This document shows, piece after piece, positions 26,734 through 35,599 of a stretch of 58,353 bases of DNA. Position 1 is the stretch's first letter; each line of letters opens with the position of its first letter. Origin of the DNA: Desulfotignum sp. Its GTDB lineage: Bacteria > Desulfobacterota > Desulfobacteria > Desulfobacterales > Desulfobacteraceae. The notes beneath the pieces were generated by a model that saw only the letters and a list, made by a program, of their open reading frames with translations, ran no database searches and was not told the DNA's origin. A program made the position numbers and the translations under genes. Where the stretch lies: assembly GCA_011389575.1 (NCBI GenBank), contig JAABUB010000010.1, positions 1-58,353 of the forward strand. Reading direction: 5' to 3'.

Positions 26734-26778
26734 CAGACAGACACCTGTTCAATGGGATAGATCCACAGGATCGGCTGC

Positions 26779-28581
26779 TTAATCGGTAAAGAATTCATGG
26801 TCCATGTCCAGGGTCAGATGATCTCTATCCATGAGCCGCATAGACAGACCATGGATTTTGGGAAGTTCATATCTGAAAAAATAGTGCATGGCAAACAGCT
26901 TGCCCCTGTAGAACCGCTCCTCTTTTCTGGAAGGTTTTCCAGCCAGTGCCTTTTCTGCCGCGATTCCCTGGATCAGCCACTGCCAGGAAATCACGATCAG
27001 CCCGAAAAATTCCAGAAACAGGGTGGCATCGGCTAAAAAGGCATCAATTTTCCTTTCTCCGGCCATTTTAAAGAGCACTCCGGCAACGGTCTCAAGCTGT
27101 TTTTTTGCATCTGCGAGGGCCTGAACCGCATGTGCCAGTCCGGGAAATGGTTGTGCCGTTTGAATGCTTTGATCCAGTTCTTCAAGAAAAAGGAGCCCGG
27201 CCTTTCCATTTTTCATGACCAGTTTTCGGCCCAGAAGGTCCATTGCCTGTATGCCGGTAGTCCCTTCATGGATGGGGTGGATCCGGATATCACGCAGATA
27301 CTGTTCCACCGGAAAATCCTCACAATACCCGTATCCCCCGAAACACTGGATGGCGCTGTTGGTGGCCAGAAATCCGTATTCAGAGGGAAATGTTTTGGCA
27401 ACCGGTGTCAACAGATCCAGCAGCAGCTGGTATTGTTCCTTTTCATCCCCGGCGGATACCCGAATAAGGTCCGCATACATGGCGCATTGCAGAATCAGGG
27501 AAAACCCGCCCTCGACGACCGATCGCTGAAACAGCAGCATCCGCTTGACATCGGCATGTTCTATAATGGGAACCGGAGGGGCCATGGGATCTTTCCGGGT
27601 GACCGGTCTGCCCTGGGGTCTGTTTTTTGCGTAATCCAGGGCCGCATAACAGGCAGCCGAGGCAATGGCGCATGCGCCCAGACCCACCAGGATTCTGGCC
27701 TCATTCATCATCTGGAACATATGGGAAAGGCCTTTGTTTTCCTCCCCCACCAGCCATCCATGGCAGTCATCTTTTTCCCCCATGGACAACTCCAAAGCAG
27801 GGATACCCCGTCCCCCCAGCTTATGGTAAACAGCTGCGGTGGTGACATCATTGGAAACCAGATGTCCCTTGTCATCCAGCCGTTTTTTGGGCACCACGAA
27901 CAAAGAGATGCCTTTGGCGCCGGGAGGTGCATTTTCGATCCGTGCCAGCATCAGATGCACCACATTCTCCACCCCGTCATGGTCTCCGGCGGATATAAAG
28001 ATTTTGATTCCTTTGATTTTAAACCGCCCATTGCCGTCCCTGGAAGCGGTGGTGGTGATATCGGACAGGGAACTTCCCGCCTGGGGCTCGGTCAGGGCCA
28101 TGGTGCCCTGCCAACGGCCGGCCAGCATGTTGGGCACATAGGAATCTATCAGGTGCCTGCTGCCGAAAGAGGTGATCAGTTCCGCTGCGCCGGCGGTCAG
28201 CTCGGGATAGGCAGACGCTGAATAATTGGCAGCCGCAAACACAAAGCTTGCGGCAGACCGGATAATCAGCGGTATCTGCTCCCCGCCATGGGATTCCGGG
28301 AACCCGGAGGCAATCCACCCGCCCTGACCGAATTCGGCCATGATTTTTTTCACGGACTTGTGAACCTTTACCTGTCCATTTTCAAGCACCGGCGGATTTC
28401 GGTCCATCTCTGCCAGAACCGGATACATCAGCTGGGTGGCCATCTTTACCGCTGCATCCGTCACCATATCAAACATTTTAGGGGTATGCCGGTCATAGTA
28501 GGGATACGTCGTCAGTGAGTCTGCATCAAACACCTCCCTGATCATGAACCGGATATTCCGGGTGCTGACAAATCGGGTCAT
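26779..28581 (-). CDS. Acyl-CoA dehydrogenase
   Basis: FAD flavoenzyme that introduces a 2,3-double bond into an acyl-CoA. It has 600 residues, longer than classic enzymes because of the C-terminal extension found in the AcdA/DmdC-type branch. Motifs are MALTEPQAGSSLSDITTTAS (flavin site), GDHDGVENVVHLMLARI, and the catalytic Glu in RIHPIHEGTTGIQAMDLLGR. AAGGGGG seven bases upstream supports the start. The acyl substrate is not evident from neighbours, so this is called only to family. Confidence 0.9.
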   Translation of the reverse strand: MTRFVSTRNIRFMIREVFDADSLTTYPYYDRHTPKMFDMVTDAAVKMATQLMYPVLAEMDRNPPVLENGQVKVHKSVKKIMAEFGQGGWIASGFPESHGGEQIPLIIRSAASFVFAAANYSASAYPELTAGAAELITSFGSRHLIDSYVPNMLAGRWQGTMALTEPQAGSSLSDITTTASRDGNGRFKIKGIKIFISAGDHDGVENVVHLMLARIENAPPGAKGISLFVVPKKRLDDKGHLVSNDVTTAAVYHKLGGRGIPALELSMGEKDDCHGWLVGEENKGLSHMFQMMNEARILVGLGACAIASAACYAALDYAKNRPQGRPVTRKDPMAPPVPIIEHADVKRMLLFQRSVVEGGFSLILQCAMYADLIRVSAGDEKEQYQLLLDLLTPVAKTFPSEYGFLATNSAIQCFGGYGYCEDFPVEQYLRDIRIHPIHEGTTGIQAMDLLGRKLVMKNGKAGLLFLEELDQSIQTAQPFPGLAHAVQALADAKKQLETVAGVLFKMAGERKIDAFLADATLFLEFFGLIVISWQWLIQGIAAEKALAGKPSRKEERFYRGKLFAMHYFFRYELPKIHGLSMRLMDRDHLTLDMDHEFFTD

Positions 28582-28703
28582 TTTGGCCCCCTTTCAGATT
28601 GTATAGTAGGATGCATCAAACTCGGGCCGGCCGCAGGCGGCCGGCAGGGGCGGCAATCTTGCAGAACAGCGACTGCCTGCCCGCCGGGGTAATCAAAATT
28701 AAA

Positions 28704-28744
28704 CTGGCGGGGTTCTGGTCCGTTATGGTCCGGAACCCCGCCAG
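28704..28744 (-). terminator. Intrinsic terminator of the importer/KamA operon
   Basis: Arms CTGGCGGGGTTCTGG (28704-28718) and CCGGAACCCCGCCAG (28730-28744) pair over 15 bp with one G-U. On the minus strand the stem is followed by TTTAATTTTG. It sits 24 bases past the stop of the M23 gene and so ends the long minus-strand operon. Confidence 0.8.
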
Positions 28745-28768
28745 GGATTTTAGCTGACAGGTTATCTG

Positions 28769-29431
28769 CTAAATTCTGAACAGGGACAGCGGAGACGGAC
28801 AAAGCTGGTCCATGACTGCCAGGTCGTTCTTTGAACAATAGCCTTTGGACACCCAGCCCTGGTCATATCCTTTCTGTGTGATGACCTGGAGATGGGTGTG
28901 GTAGAACCAGTAGCCGTTTTCATGAAAATCGCCGATGGTTGCAAACACATCTCCTGCGGCAAACCGGTCCCCGGGGGCGGGCAGCTTTTCTTTGTTCAGA
29001 TGTCCGTAAAGGCTGTAAAAGGTTTCAAATCCTGGGCTGTCGTGCCTTAGCAGCACATTGCCCCCGTAATTGCCCTGGCCTTCTTCATACCCGCTTTCCT
29101 GGACCACACTGTCCAGGGGGGCATGCAACGGGGTACCCAGGTCCACGATGATATCCAGGCCCAGATGAAAATACCGGGATTCCTCTTTCATCTGGGGATA
29201 CCGGGACAATATGGTTTCTCTGTCTTCCAGGTAGGAGGCCAGTCCCCAGGAATGCCGGTCTTTCATGGTCTGGTCCAGCCAGACCTGGAAGGCTTTCTGA
29301 TCCATCACATTCACCGTATCGAACACAGGGGATCCCACAGACAGGTCCACAACCAGGGGATTGCCTTTCAATCCCCTGAACACCGGTGCAATTTCAACAT
29401 CTTCACAATAGGCGATATACGGGTATTTCAT
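28769..29431 (-). CDS. M23-type metallopeptidase-like protein
   Basis: A 220-residue protein with the LytM/M23 zinc motifs: HLGLDI (H89, D93), YGHL (H144) and HTHLQV (H178, H180). It has no signal peptide or membrane segment, unlike secreted cell-wall hydrolases. The C-terminal end LCPSPLSLF is like the LCPDPN motif after the M23 domain in fusion proteins that join a kinase-like domain, an M23 domain and a class III aminotransferase. This suggests a cytosolic metabolic or modifying role rather than wall cleavage. It is last in the operon with the KamA-like gene (36 bases downstream). Confidence 0.75.
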   Translation of the reverse strand: MKYPYIAYCEDVEIAPVFRGLKGNPLVVDLSVGSPVFDTVNVMDQKAFQVWLDQTMKDRHSWGLASYLEDRETILSRYPQMKEESRYFHLGLDIIVDLGTPLHAPLDSVVQESGYEEGQGNYGGNVLLRHDSPGFETFYSLYGHLNKEKLPAPGDRFAAGDVFATIGDFHENGYWFYHTHLQVITQKGYDQGWVSKGYCSKNDLAVMDQLCPSPLSLFRI

Positions 29432-29467
29432 GCCGTGTTTCCTTATGAATATCTGTATCGGTTTTTG

Positions 29468-31936
29468 TTACGACACCACAAAATCATTGGTTTTTATCAT
29501 CCCGGGCACAGGTACCACCGGGTGCCCGTCATCTGATACTGTGACGTCTTCAGGATACTGAAACTGCGGATCCATGCTTTTGTAGTAGGTGTCATCATAG
29601 CAGCCCAGTTTTGCTTTCACAACATCGCCTTCCCTGATAAAAGAGGAGGTCAGGCCATAATCCACCTCTCCCAGGGGGGTGGCAATGATATACCGGGGGA
29701 TCTCTCTGCCGGACCCTTCCCGCCGGACCCTGGTGGCAATGTCGATAACATCGTAGGAGTCGATGGGATGATCCGCATTCCAGTCTGCCTGGACCGGCAG
29801 GCCGGCCACATACAGGTGGTGAAATTCAATGCCTGCACTGCGCAGGGCATAGGCCAGGTCATGGATCTTTGCATCATTGTCATTGACCCCGCCCAGCAGG
29901 GGCACATTGGCATACACGGTTATGCCCTTGTGATTCAGGCGGCGGGTGACAGTGGCATGATCCGGTGTCAGATCGGTATGCACCACAAACCAGGTGTCTA
30001 TCTCCAGGCGCAGGGGCTGCACCACGGACAGCCTGTTAATATCCCCCAGGAAATTTACCTTTGACCGGGTATAAGTCATGGGATCAGTGGCCAGTTTCAT
30101 GGACCGCACCCGCAGGGCATTGACATGGGGAATCTTTGAGAGCTGGTCAGCAATATATTGGATCTCAAACAGATTGTCCACCGCCTCTCCTGCCACCAGG
30201 ACATCGGTGATCCGGTGATCCTGGGCAATATAGACCATTTCTGCTTCTCCGGCCCAGGGCTGGATGCACACCCGGGTTTCATGCACCCGGGACAGGCCGG
30301 TAAGGCCGGTGTGCACAATGGATGAACCGGTCTGGAGATTTTCAACCAAAGATGCCTGGAGGCGGTCCAGATCTTCCGGGGATGCAAAAGGATTCACCGG
30401 TGCCGTCTTTTTGGGGCGGTTGCCCACCAGGTACTCATCATTGCCGATTTTGGCCATGTACTGGATATCAATGGTACCTTCGTCATTGACCCGGATATTG
30501 GTCAAAGAATTGGCCAGGGGCGCAAACGCCTTGAAATATGCCGGGGTATAGGGGGTTCTGATCCAGATGAAATTCTCATTGCCGGCCACTTTTTCCACGG
30601 CCCAGCCGCTGGAATACCAGTCCATTTTGCCGATGGGCGTGGCGGTGCAGATTCTGGGTATCACCCGGTCGGACAGGTGGGCCCGCAGCTGCATGGCCAT
30701 GTCAATGCCGCCGGACAAGGGTTTCCAGTAAATGGAATTGCCGTGGATGGGACTGCAGGGAATATAGATATAGTGCAGCTCGGCCCCGGCCCCCCGCAGC
30801 AGGCCGAACAGCCGCACCAGTTCCGGGCCGGTGTCATTGCAGTCACTCAGAAAAGGGGTCTGGATGTACACGGCAATCCCGTTTTTCACCAGATCGGAGA
30901 TAATGTCCAGGCTTTCCGGGGATACCTCATCCGGATGAATAAAATGGGTGGCCACTTCCATGCGCTTGCCGTTCCGGTTCAACTCCAGACTTTTCTGTTT
31001 GATATATTTGAGATATTCTCCTTCCTTTTCCAGGAACAGTTCCGGATAGTAGGCAATGGACCGGGTGGCCAGGCGCAGGGTCTGGACATGCTCCACTGCC
31101 ATGAGGCCGTCAATGGTGGCAGCCATGTTTTTTTTGTTCATGAAGGGATCACCGCCGGTAATGACGATCTCCTTGATGGAGGGGGACGCTTCTACATGGG
31201 CCACCGCTTTCATGACATCTTTTGGGGTGGGATTTTGCTCGTTCCTGGAATCTTTGTGTTTTCTGAAACAGAACCTGCAGTACACCGGGCAGCTCATGTT
31301 CAGCAGAAAAATTACCCGGTTCTGGTACATCTGCTCCAGCAGGCCGTCATGGAACTGGCCGATCCAGGTATTGGTGTGGCCGATATTTTCCAGTTCCTCC
31401 ACAAAGGGCAGGTACTGGTAGGCCACGTCTTTTGACACCATCATCTGCCGGACGGTATGCCGGGACAGGCGTACCGGATATTTTTCGATCACTGCCTGGA
31501 GATCAGCCCTGTCCGCATCTGGAATGGCATGGTTTGTCAACGTCACCAGCTGGTCTGTGTTTTTTACGGACACATATCCATGGCCGGTAATCACCTGCTC
31601 AAGCATGGCCACCAGCAGCATATGGGGCAGGGTTACCCCGTTGATGGTCAATGTCTGCCCCTCGCCTTTGGCAATGGCGGACAATACGGCCTTGAAAAAA
31701 TCTTCGGAATATCCCTCAAACCCTGTAGCGGCCAGAAGGTTTTCCCATTTGGTTTGGCCATTTCCCTGTCTGATGATTTTTACAAATTCGCTGCCGCAGA
31801 ACTGGGCATTGCCGTAAATTTCCAGAAATTCCCGGGCACCTTCCTCCAATTGAGAAAGCGGCACAGATCTTTGTTCTTTTGAATAATCAAACCGGATGTC
31901 TATGTTTGTGTCTGTTATGGTTCTGTTCGTTTTCAT
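29468..31936 (-). CDS. KamA-like radical SAM protein with a second degenerate barrel
   Basis: An 822-residue protein, about twice the length of lysine 2,3-aminomutase. The start at 31936 has GAGG six bases upstream, and the preceding stop overlaps closely (TGACATG). The N-terminal half (about 1-470) has the radical SAM CxxxCxxC (C216, C220, C223 in CPVYCRFCFRKH), VITGGDPF and a candidate PLP Lys437 (ATPIGKMDW). The two aspartates that bind the lysine side chain in LAM appear replaced. Residues about 555-770 repeat the barrel pattern (VVHTDLTPDH, GIEFHHLYVAGLPVQ, RYIIATPLGEVDY) without the cysteines or the Lys. The substrate is unknown, probably an amine or amino acid taken up by the linked importer. 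Confidence 0.8.
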   Translation of the reverse strand: MKTNRTITDTNIDIRFDYSKEQRSVPLSQLEEGAREFLEIYGNAQFCGSEFVKIIRQGNGQTKWENLLAATGFEGYSEDFFKAVLSAIAKGEGQTLTINGVTLPHMLLVAMLEQVITGHGYVSVKNTDQLVTLTNHAIPDADRADLQAVIEKYPVRLSRHTVRQMMVSKDVAYQYLPFVEELENIGHTNTWIGQFHDGLLEQMYQNRVIFLLNMSCPVYCRFCFRKHKDSRNEQNPTPKDVMKAVAHVEASPSIKEIVITGGDPFMNKKNMAATIDGLMAVEHVQTLRLATRSIAYYPELFLEKEGEYLKYIKQKSLELNRNGKRMEVATHFIHPDEVSPESLDIISDLVKNGIAVYIQTPFLSDCNDTGPELVRLFGLLRGAGAELHYIYIPCSPIHGNSIYWKPLSGGIDMAMQLRAHLSDRVIPRICTATPIGKMDWYSSGWAVEKVAGNENFIWIRTPYTPAYFKAFAPLANSLTNIRVNDEGTIDIQYMAKIGNDEYLVGNRPKKTAPVNPFASPEDLDRLQASLVENLQTGSSIVHTGLTGLSRVHETRVCIQPWAGEAEMVYIAQDHRITDVLVAGEAVDNLFEIQYIADQLSKIPHVNALRVRSMKLATDPMTYTRSKVNFLGDINRLSVVQPLRLEIDTWFVVHTDLTPDHATVTRRLNHKGITVYANVPLLGGVNDNDAKIHDLAYALRSAGIEFHHLYVAGLPVQADWNADHPIDSYDVIDIATRVRREGSGREIPRYIIATPLGEVDYGLTSSFIREGDVVKAKLGCYDDTYYKSMDPQFQYPEDVTVSDDGHPVVPVPGMIKTNDFVVS

Positions 31937-31937
31937 G

Positions 31938-32258
31938 TCACGCCTCTTTTGCCTTGTATAAATAATAGACCGTATCTTTTGGAAACCCGTATCCCATGAC
32001 CTGGCCCAGCACTTCATCTTCATTGCCCGTTCCGATGCACACCACCAGATATTCTCTTTGCAGGTCTGCATCCATGACCTTTTTCCAGGTGTAGGCATGT
32101 GCCGCAAAATAGGCATACGCTGCATGGGATGGATCAAAAAGAGATCCATCTGCCTGTTTCAGGTCATTTTCAAAAATAATGTAACTGGCCCCTGGATCCA
32201 GGGTTTGTTTGATCCACACAAAACTGCCGTGGATGGGGCTTTTATGTAAGTTATCCAT
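31938..32258 (-). CDS. Hypothetical protein between importer and KamA-like gene
   Basis: A 106-residue soluble protein starting MDNLHKSPIHGSFVWIKQTL and ending with YGFPKDTVYYLYKAKEA. The start at 32258 was chosen because the longer frame is not protein-like. Upstream, GGAGG and CCTCC can pair with each other (32263-32279 region), which might hide the ribosome-binding site. The stop is one base before the KamA-like start, so translation is probably coupled. I do not recognise the family; conservation with the double KamA gene would be informative. Confidence 0.7.
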   Translation of the reverse strand: MDNLHKSPIHGSFVWIKQTLDPGASYIIFENDLKQADGSLFDPSHAAYAYFAAHAYTWKKVMDADLQREYLVVCIGTGNEDEVLGQVMGYGFPKDTVYYLYKAKEA

Positions 32259-32371
32259 CACCGGAGGTCCATTCCCTCCTTTGCCGCGCACAACTCTCCT
32301 GTGAGAATGGCGCAAGGCTCTACACATTCTTTCGTAATTCCTGCTCCTGCACAAAAAACTGCTGTGCTATG

Positions 32372-33469
32372 TTATAATTTCAACAATCTGCAGTGGAACG
32401 GATCCACCCTGATAAAGACCTCGTCACCCCGACGATACGGGCTCCGTTTAACAAAATTGATCACATGCAGCAGCTGTCCGTCGGGAAGTTCCACAAAATA
32501 ACTGACCTCTCCCCCCATATAGCTGCGGTCCTTTATCGTGCCGAAGAAATCATTCATGCCCTCTTCTTCGGCATAGTCTTTTTTGTGTCCCAGGGTCATT
32601 TTCTGGGCCCGGATCACGATTTCGGCTTTTTCTTCAACATCAAATTCTCCCACCGGACTGGCAATGCAGATGCTGCCGTCTGCCAGTTCTGCTTCATAAT
32701 TTCCATTTTTCCGGGTTTTAACCCGGGCATTCAGGAAATTGGAATGGCCCAGAAAATCGGCCACAAAATGGTTGACGGAATTATTGTAGACCTCTTCGGG
32801 CTCTCCTTCCTGCTGGATGAATCCGTCTTTCATGACCACCACCTTGTCGGACATGGACAAGGCTTCTCGCTGGTCATGGGTAACAAAAATGGTGGTTACC
32901 CCCAATTCCATCTGGAGGTTATCGATCTCCCGGCGCATGTCTTCTCTCAGATTTTCATCCAGGGCAGACAACGGTTCATCCATCAGCAGCACATCCGGTT
33001 CAATCACAATGGCCCGGGCCAGGGCGATGCGCTGCTGCTGGCCGCCTGAAAGCTGGGAGGGCATCCGGTTTCCAACCCCTGGCAGCCGGACGGTTTCCAG
33101 GGCTTTTTCCACCTTTTCCTTCATCACGGTTTTGGACACATCCCGGTATTTGAGGCCGAAGGCCACATTATCAAAAATCGTTTTGTGGGGAAACAATGCA
33201 TAGTTTTGGAATATCATGCCCAGGTTGCGTTTATGAATCGGGGTGTCGTTAATGCGCTTTCCCTTGATGAATATGTCCCCCCGGGTAGGAGGTTCAAGCC
33301 CGGCCAGCATCCGGAGCAGGGTAGTTTTCCCGCATCCTGACGGACCCAGCAGGGTGACAAAGGATCCTTCGGGAATATCCAGATCCATGGGCTGCACTGC
33401 CACCAGATCACCAAACCGTTTTTCAATACCCTGGAACCTGACAAAGGCCGGGTCTTTTGCGTGTGTCAA
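32372..33469 (-). CDS. potA: Polyamine-type ABC importer ATPase
   Basis: ATPase of a spermidine/putrescine-type importer. Walker A is GPSGCGKTT, the signature LSGGQQQRIALARAI, Walker B LLMDEPLSALD and the switch His VTHDQREAL. A C-terminal TOBE domain (about 270-365) follows. The first Met of the frame (33514) lies in the loop of a GC-rich hairpin. The TTG at 33469 with GGGAG nine bases upstream is the better start, giving 365 residues beginning LTHAKDPAFVRFQGIEKRFG. The gene is fourth in the potB-potC-potD-potA order. Confidence 0.88.
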   Translation of the reverse strand: MTHAKDPAFVRFQGIEKRFGDLVAVQPMDLDIPEGSFVTLLGPSGCGKTTLLRMLAGLEPPTRGDIFIKGKRINDTPIHKRNLGMIFQNYALFPHKTIFDNVAFGLKYRDVSKTVMKEKVEKALETVRLPGVGNRMPSQLSGGQQQRIALARAIVIEPDVLLMDEPLSALDENLREDMRREIDNLQMELGVTTIFVTHDQREALSMSDKVVVMKDGFIQQEGEPEEVYNNSVNHFVADFLGHSNFLNARVKTRKNGNYEAELADGSICIASPVGEFDVEEKAEIVIRAQKMTLGHKKDYAEEEGMNDFFGTIKDRSYMGGEVSYFVELPDGQLLHVINFVKRSPYRRGDEVFIRVDPFHCRLLKL

Positions 33470-33501
33470 ACCAGTTATCTCCCAATTTTTATGGAAAAGG
33501 C

Positions 33502-33524
33502 CCCCGGCAGCCATGCTGCCGGGG
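33502..33524 (-). promoter_or_regulatory. GC-rich hairpin between potD and potA
   Basis: CCCCGGCAGC and GCTGCCGGGG form a perfect 10-bp stem with a 3-base loop, followed on the minus strand by GCCTTTTCC. It lies just after the binding-protein gene. Such intercistronic hairpins often protect the upstream mRNA or partly end transcription, which would give more binding protein than ATPase. Confidence 0.65.
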
Positions 33525-33551
33525 TACCAGGTTCATTTCATTTACCCGTAT

Positions 33552-34712
33552 TTATGCACCTGCCATAATCCGGTCCCATTTTTCAGCCCATTCCAGCTGG
33601 TGTTTATTCCAGTAAGCAGGATCTGCAAACAGATAGCCATTTAGCTTGCCTGTGGGGTCAAAGGCCGGCAGTTTCTTGACTTCCTCGGGCATTTCCACTT
33701 TGGTGGGATCCAGGGCCGGTGGATATTTCTGTCCCTTGGCCACGGCGATGGAAGCTTCCGGCGCAAGCATGAAATTGAGCAGTTTCTGGGCCACTTCCAG
33801 GTCCGTGCCCTTGAGTACATACATGTATTCCATCCATGAATAGGTGCCGTCCGGGGCCAGGTATCCAATGGGGTGTCCCTGATCCTGGAGAGCCGCCACC
33901 CGTCCGGACCATGCCACTGTCGCAGCTATTTCACCATTGGCCAGGAGACTCATGAGTTCCGATCCGGATGCCCAGTATTTTTTCATCATGCTCCGCTGTT
34001 CTGTCAAGACATCCCATACCGCATCCACATCTGTTATGTTGTTGGGGCTTTGTCCGGTGTGCAAAGCTGCATACCACATGTTTGTTCTGAAATCCCCGCC
34101 CCAGGAGCCCAGTTTGCCTTTCAGGCTCTTGTCATAGAGAAGAGAGGCACCCAGTTCCTCTGCTTTCTCCTTGGAAACATCGTTTGTGTTATAGGCGATG
34201 CCGGTCTGGCCCAGATCATAGGGGACTGCAGACAATGTGCCGTTGGTGATGCCCCGGAGGGTATCGGTCATTTTTGTCATGACATTCTTGAGATTGGGGA
34301 TTTTGCTTTCATCCAGGACCACACCGAATCCCAGATCCGTATACCGGGCATAATCATACACCGCACTCAGATGGGCGATATTGAATTCTCCGCCGGGTGG
34401 ATAGGAGGCCTTTACCTGGGTTAAAAATGCATCCATGCCGGTGAACGCCGCATCAATGACTTCAATGCCGGTGGCTTTGGTAAAGGGATCAAAGGCAAAT
34501 TTACGCAATGCTTCTGATGTGGTTCCTCCCCAGGAATGGACAGTAATGGATTTACTGGCAAAAGCGTTGCCCATCAGGCCGAAAGGTCCGCCTGCCAGCC
34601 CCAGCGCGGCGCCGGCGATGCCGGCAAATTTGACAAAATCCCGGCGGGTGATGTTTCCTTCCAGATAGTTTTGATACACATCATCCAGCCGTTTTTTCAA
34701 TTCTTTTCCCAT
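33552..34712 (-). CDS. potD: Polyamine-type ABC substrate-binding protein, Tat-exported
   Basis: A 386-residue periplasmic binding protein of the spermidine/putrescine (PotD/PotF) group. The signal contains a twin-arginine motif, ITRRDFVKFAGIAGAALGLA, at about residues 21-40, so it is probably folded before export by Tat. The mature part starts near ASKSITVHSWGG. The C-terminal WNKHQLEWAEKWDRIMAG is typical of the family. The ligand is not certain: homologues bind polyamines, opines or other cationic amines. It is probably the most strongly expressed gene of the operon. Confidence 0.88.
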   Translation of the reverse strand: MGKELKKRLDDVYQNYLEGNITRRDFVKFAGIAGAALGLAGGPFGLMGNAFASKSITVHSWGGTTSEALRKFAFDPFTKATGIEVIDAAFTGMDAFLTQVKASYPPGGEFNIAHLSAVYDYARYTDLGFGVVLDESKIPNLKNVMTKMTDTLRGITNGTLSAVPYDLGQTGIAYNTNDVSKEKAEELGASLLYDKSLKGKLGSWGGDFRTNMWYAALHTGQSPNNITDVDAVWDVLTEQRSMMKKYWASGSELMSLLANGEIAATVAWSGRVAALQDQGHPIGYLAPDGTYSWMEYMYVLKGTDLEVAQKLLNFMLAPEASIAVAKGQKYPPALDPTKVEMPEEVKKLPAFDPTGKLNGYLFADPAYWNKHQLEWAEKWDRIMAGA

Positions 34713-34787
34713 TGTCTTCTCCTTTGTCTCTCGCGTTAAAATACCGGATGCACACCGACCAAAAAGCCGGGTGCTGTCATATTCGAC

Positions 34788-35588
34788 TCAGGGGGTGTTT
34801 CCCCTGGCAAATCGCCGTGCCACATAGCCTGCCGCCAGAGGAATCGAGACGGTCAATACAATCATAACCGCTCCCAGGGCGTTGATTTCCGGGCTGATGG
34901 AGGTTCTGAGCATACTGAAAATCTGGACCGGCACTGTCTGGTTCTGGGCCGTTGCCCAGAACAGGGTGGCGGTGACATCATCAAATGAAATGGTAAAGGC
35001 AAACAGCATGCCCGCAAATATGGCCGGTGCCAGCAGCGGGAAAGTGATTTCCCTGAAAGTCTGAAACGGACTGGCGCCAAGGGACAGGGCTGCTTCTTCA
35101 TACTCGCGTTTGATCCCCACCAGCCGGGCCTGGACAATGAGCAGTACATAGGGCAGGGTAAGCACCACATGGCCGATGAGAAGCAATGCAAAGCTTTTGG
35201 GCTGCTGCAGCCACCGGATAAACAAAAGCAGTGCCACTCCCAGGATTACCTCCGGGATCATGATGGGCGCAATGAGCAGGGTATTTATAAATTCTTTTCC
35301 TTTGAATTCATACCGGATAAAAGCCAGGGCAGCGGGCACGCCGATGGCGGTGGAAAATATGGCCGTCAAAGACCCCAACACCAGTGAATTTTGAAAGGCC
35401 TCCAGGATGGTGGAGTTCTGGGAAAGTTTGACAAACCATTTGAAGCTGAATCCCTCCATGGGAAAAGTGCCGAACTGCTGGGGATTGAATGCCAGGATTA
35501 CCACGGCCACAATGGGGGCGAACATCCAGACATACACCAGTATGGTATAGAGTTTGATCAGGGTCCAGCCGGAAATCAGTTTTTTCAT
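34788..35588 (-). CDS. potC: Polyamine-type ABC permease, PotC-like
   Basis: A 266-residue inner-membrane permease with six predicted membrane segments. The N-terminal segment is LYTILVYVWMFAPIVAVVIL, and the EAA-type coupling loop is EYEEAALSLGASPFQTFREI, which docks on PotA. It starts 11 bases after the potB stop. With PotB it forms the membrane channel of the importer. Confidence 0.9.
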   Translation of the reverse strand: MKKLISGWTLIKLYTILVYVWMFAPIVAVVILAFNPQQFGTFPMEGFSFKWFVKLSQNSTILEAFQNSLVLGSLTAIFSTAIGVPAALAFIRYEFKGKEFINTLLIAPIMIPEVILGVALLLFIRWLQQPKSFALLLIGHVVLTLPYVLLIVQARLVGIKREYEEAALSLGASPFQTFREITFPLLAPAIFAGMLFAFTISFDDVTATLFWATAQNQTVPVQIFSMLRTSISPEINALGAVMIVLTVSIPLAAGYVARRFARGNTP

Positions 35589-35599
35589 ATCTTTTCCCT

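Noticed and set aside
27130-28221. 363-codon open frame on the plus strand
   Set aside because: It lies fully antisense to the acyl-CoA dehydrogenase gene, has a Gly/His/Gln-rich composition typical of antisense frames in GC-rich genes and no family motif.
31937-32149. N-terminal extension of the KamA-like frame to 893 residues
   Set aside because: The extra 71 residues overlap the preceding gene, have no family similarity, and the internal ATG at 31936 has a good ribosome-binding site.
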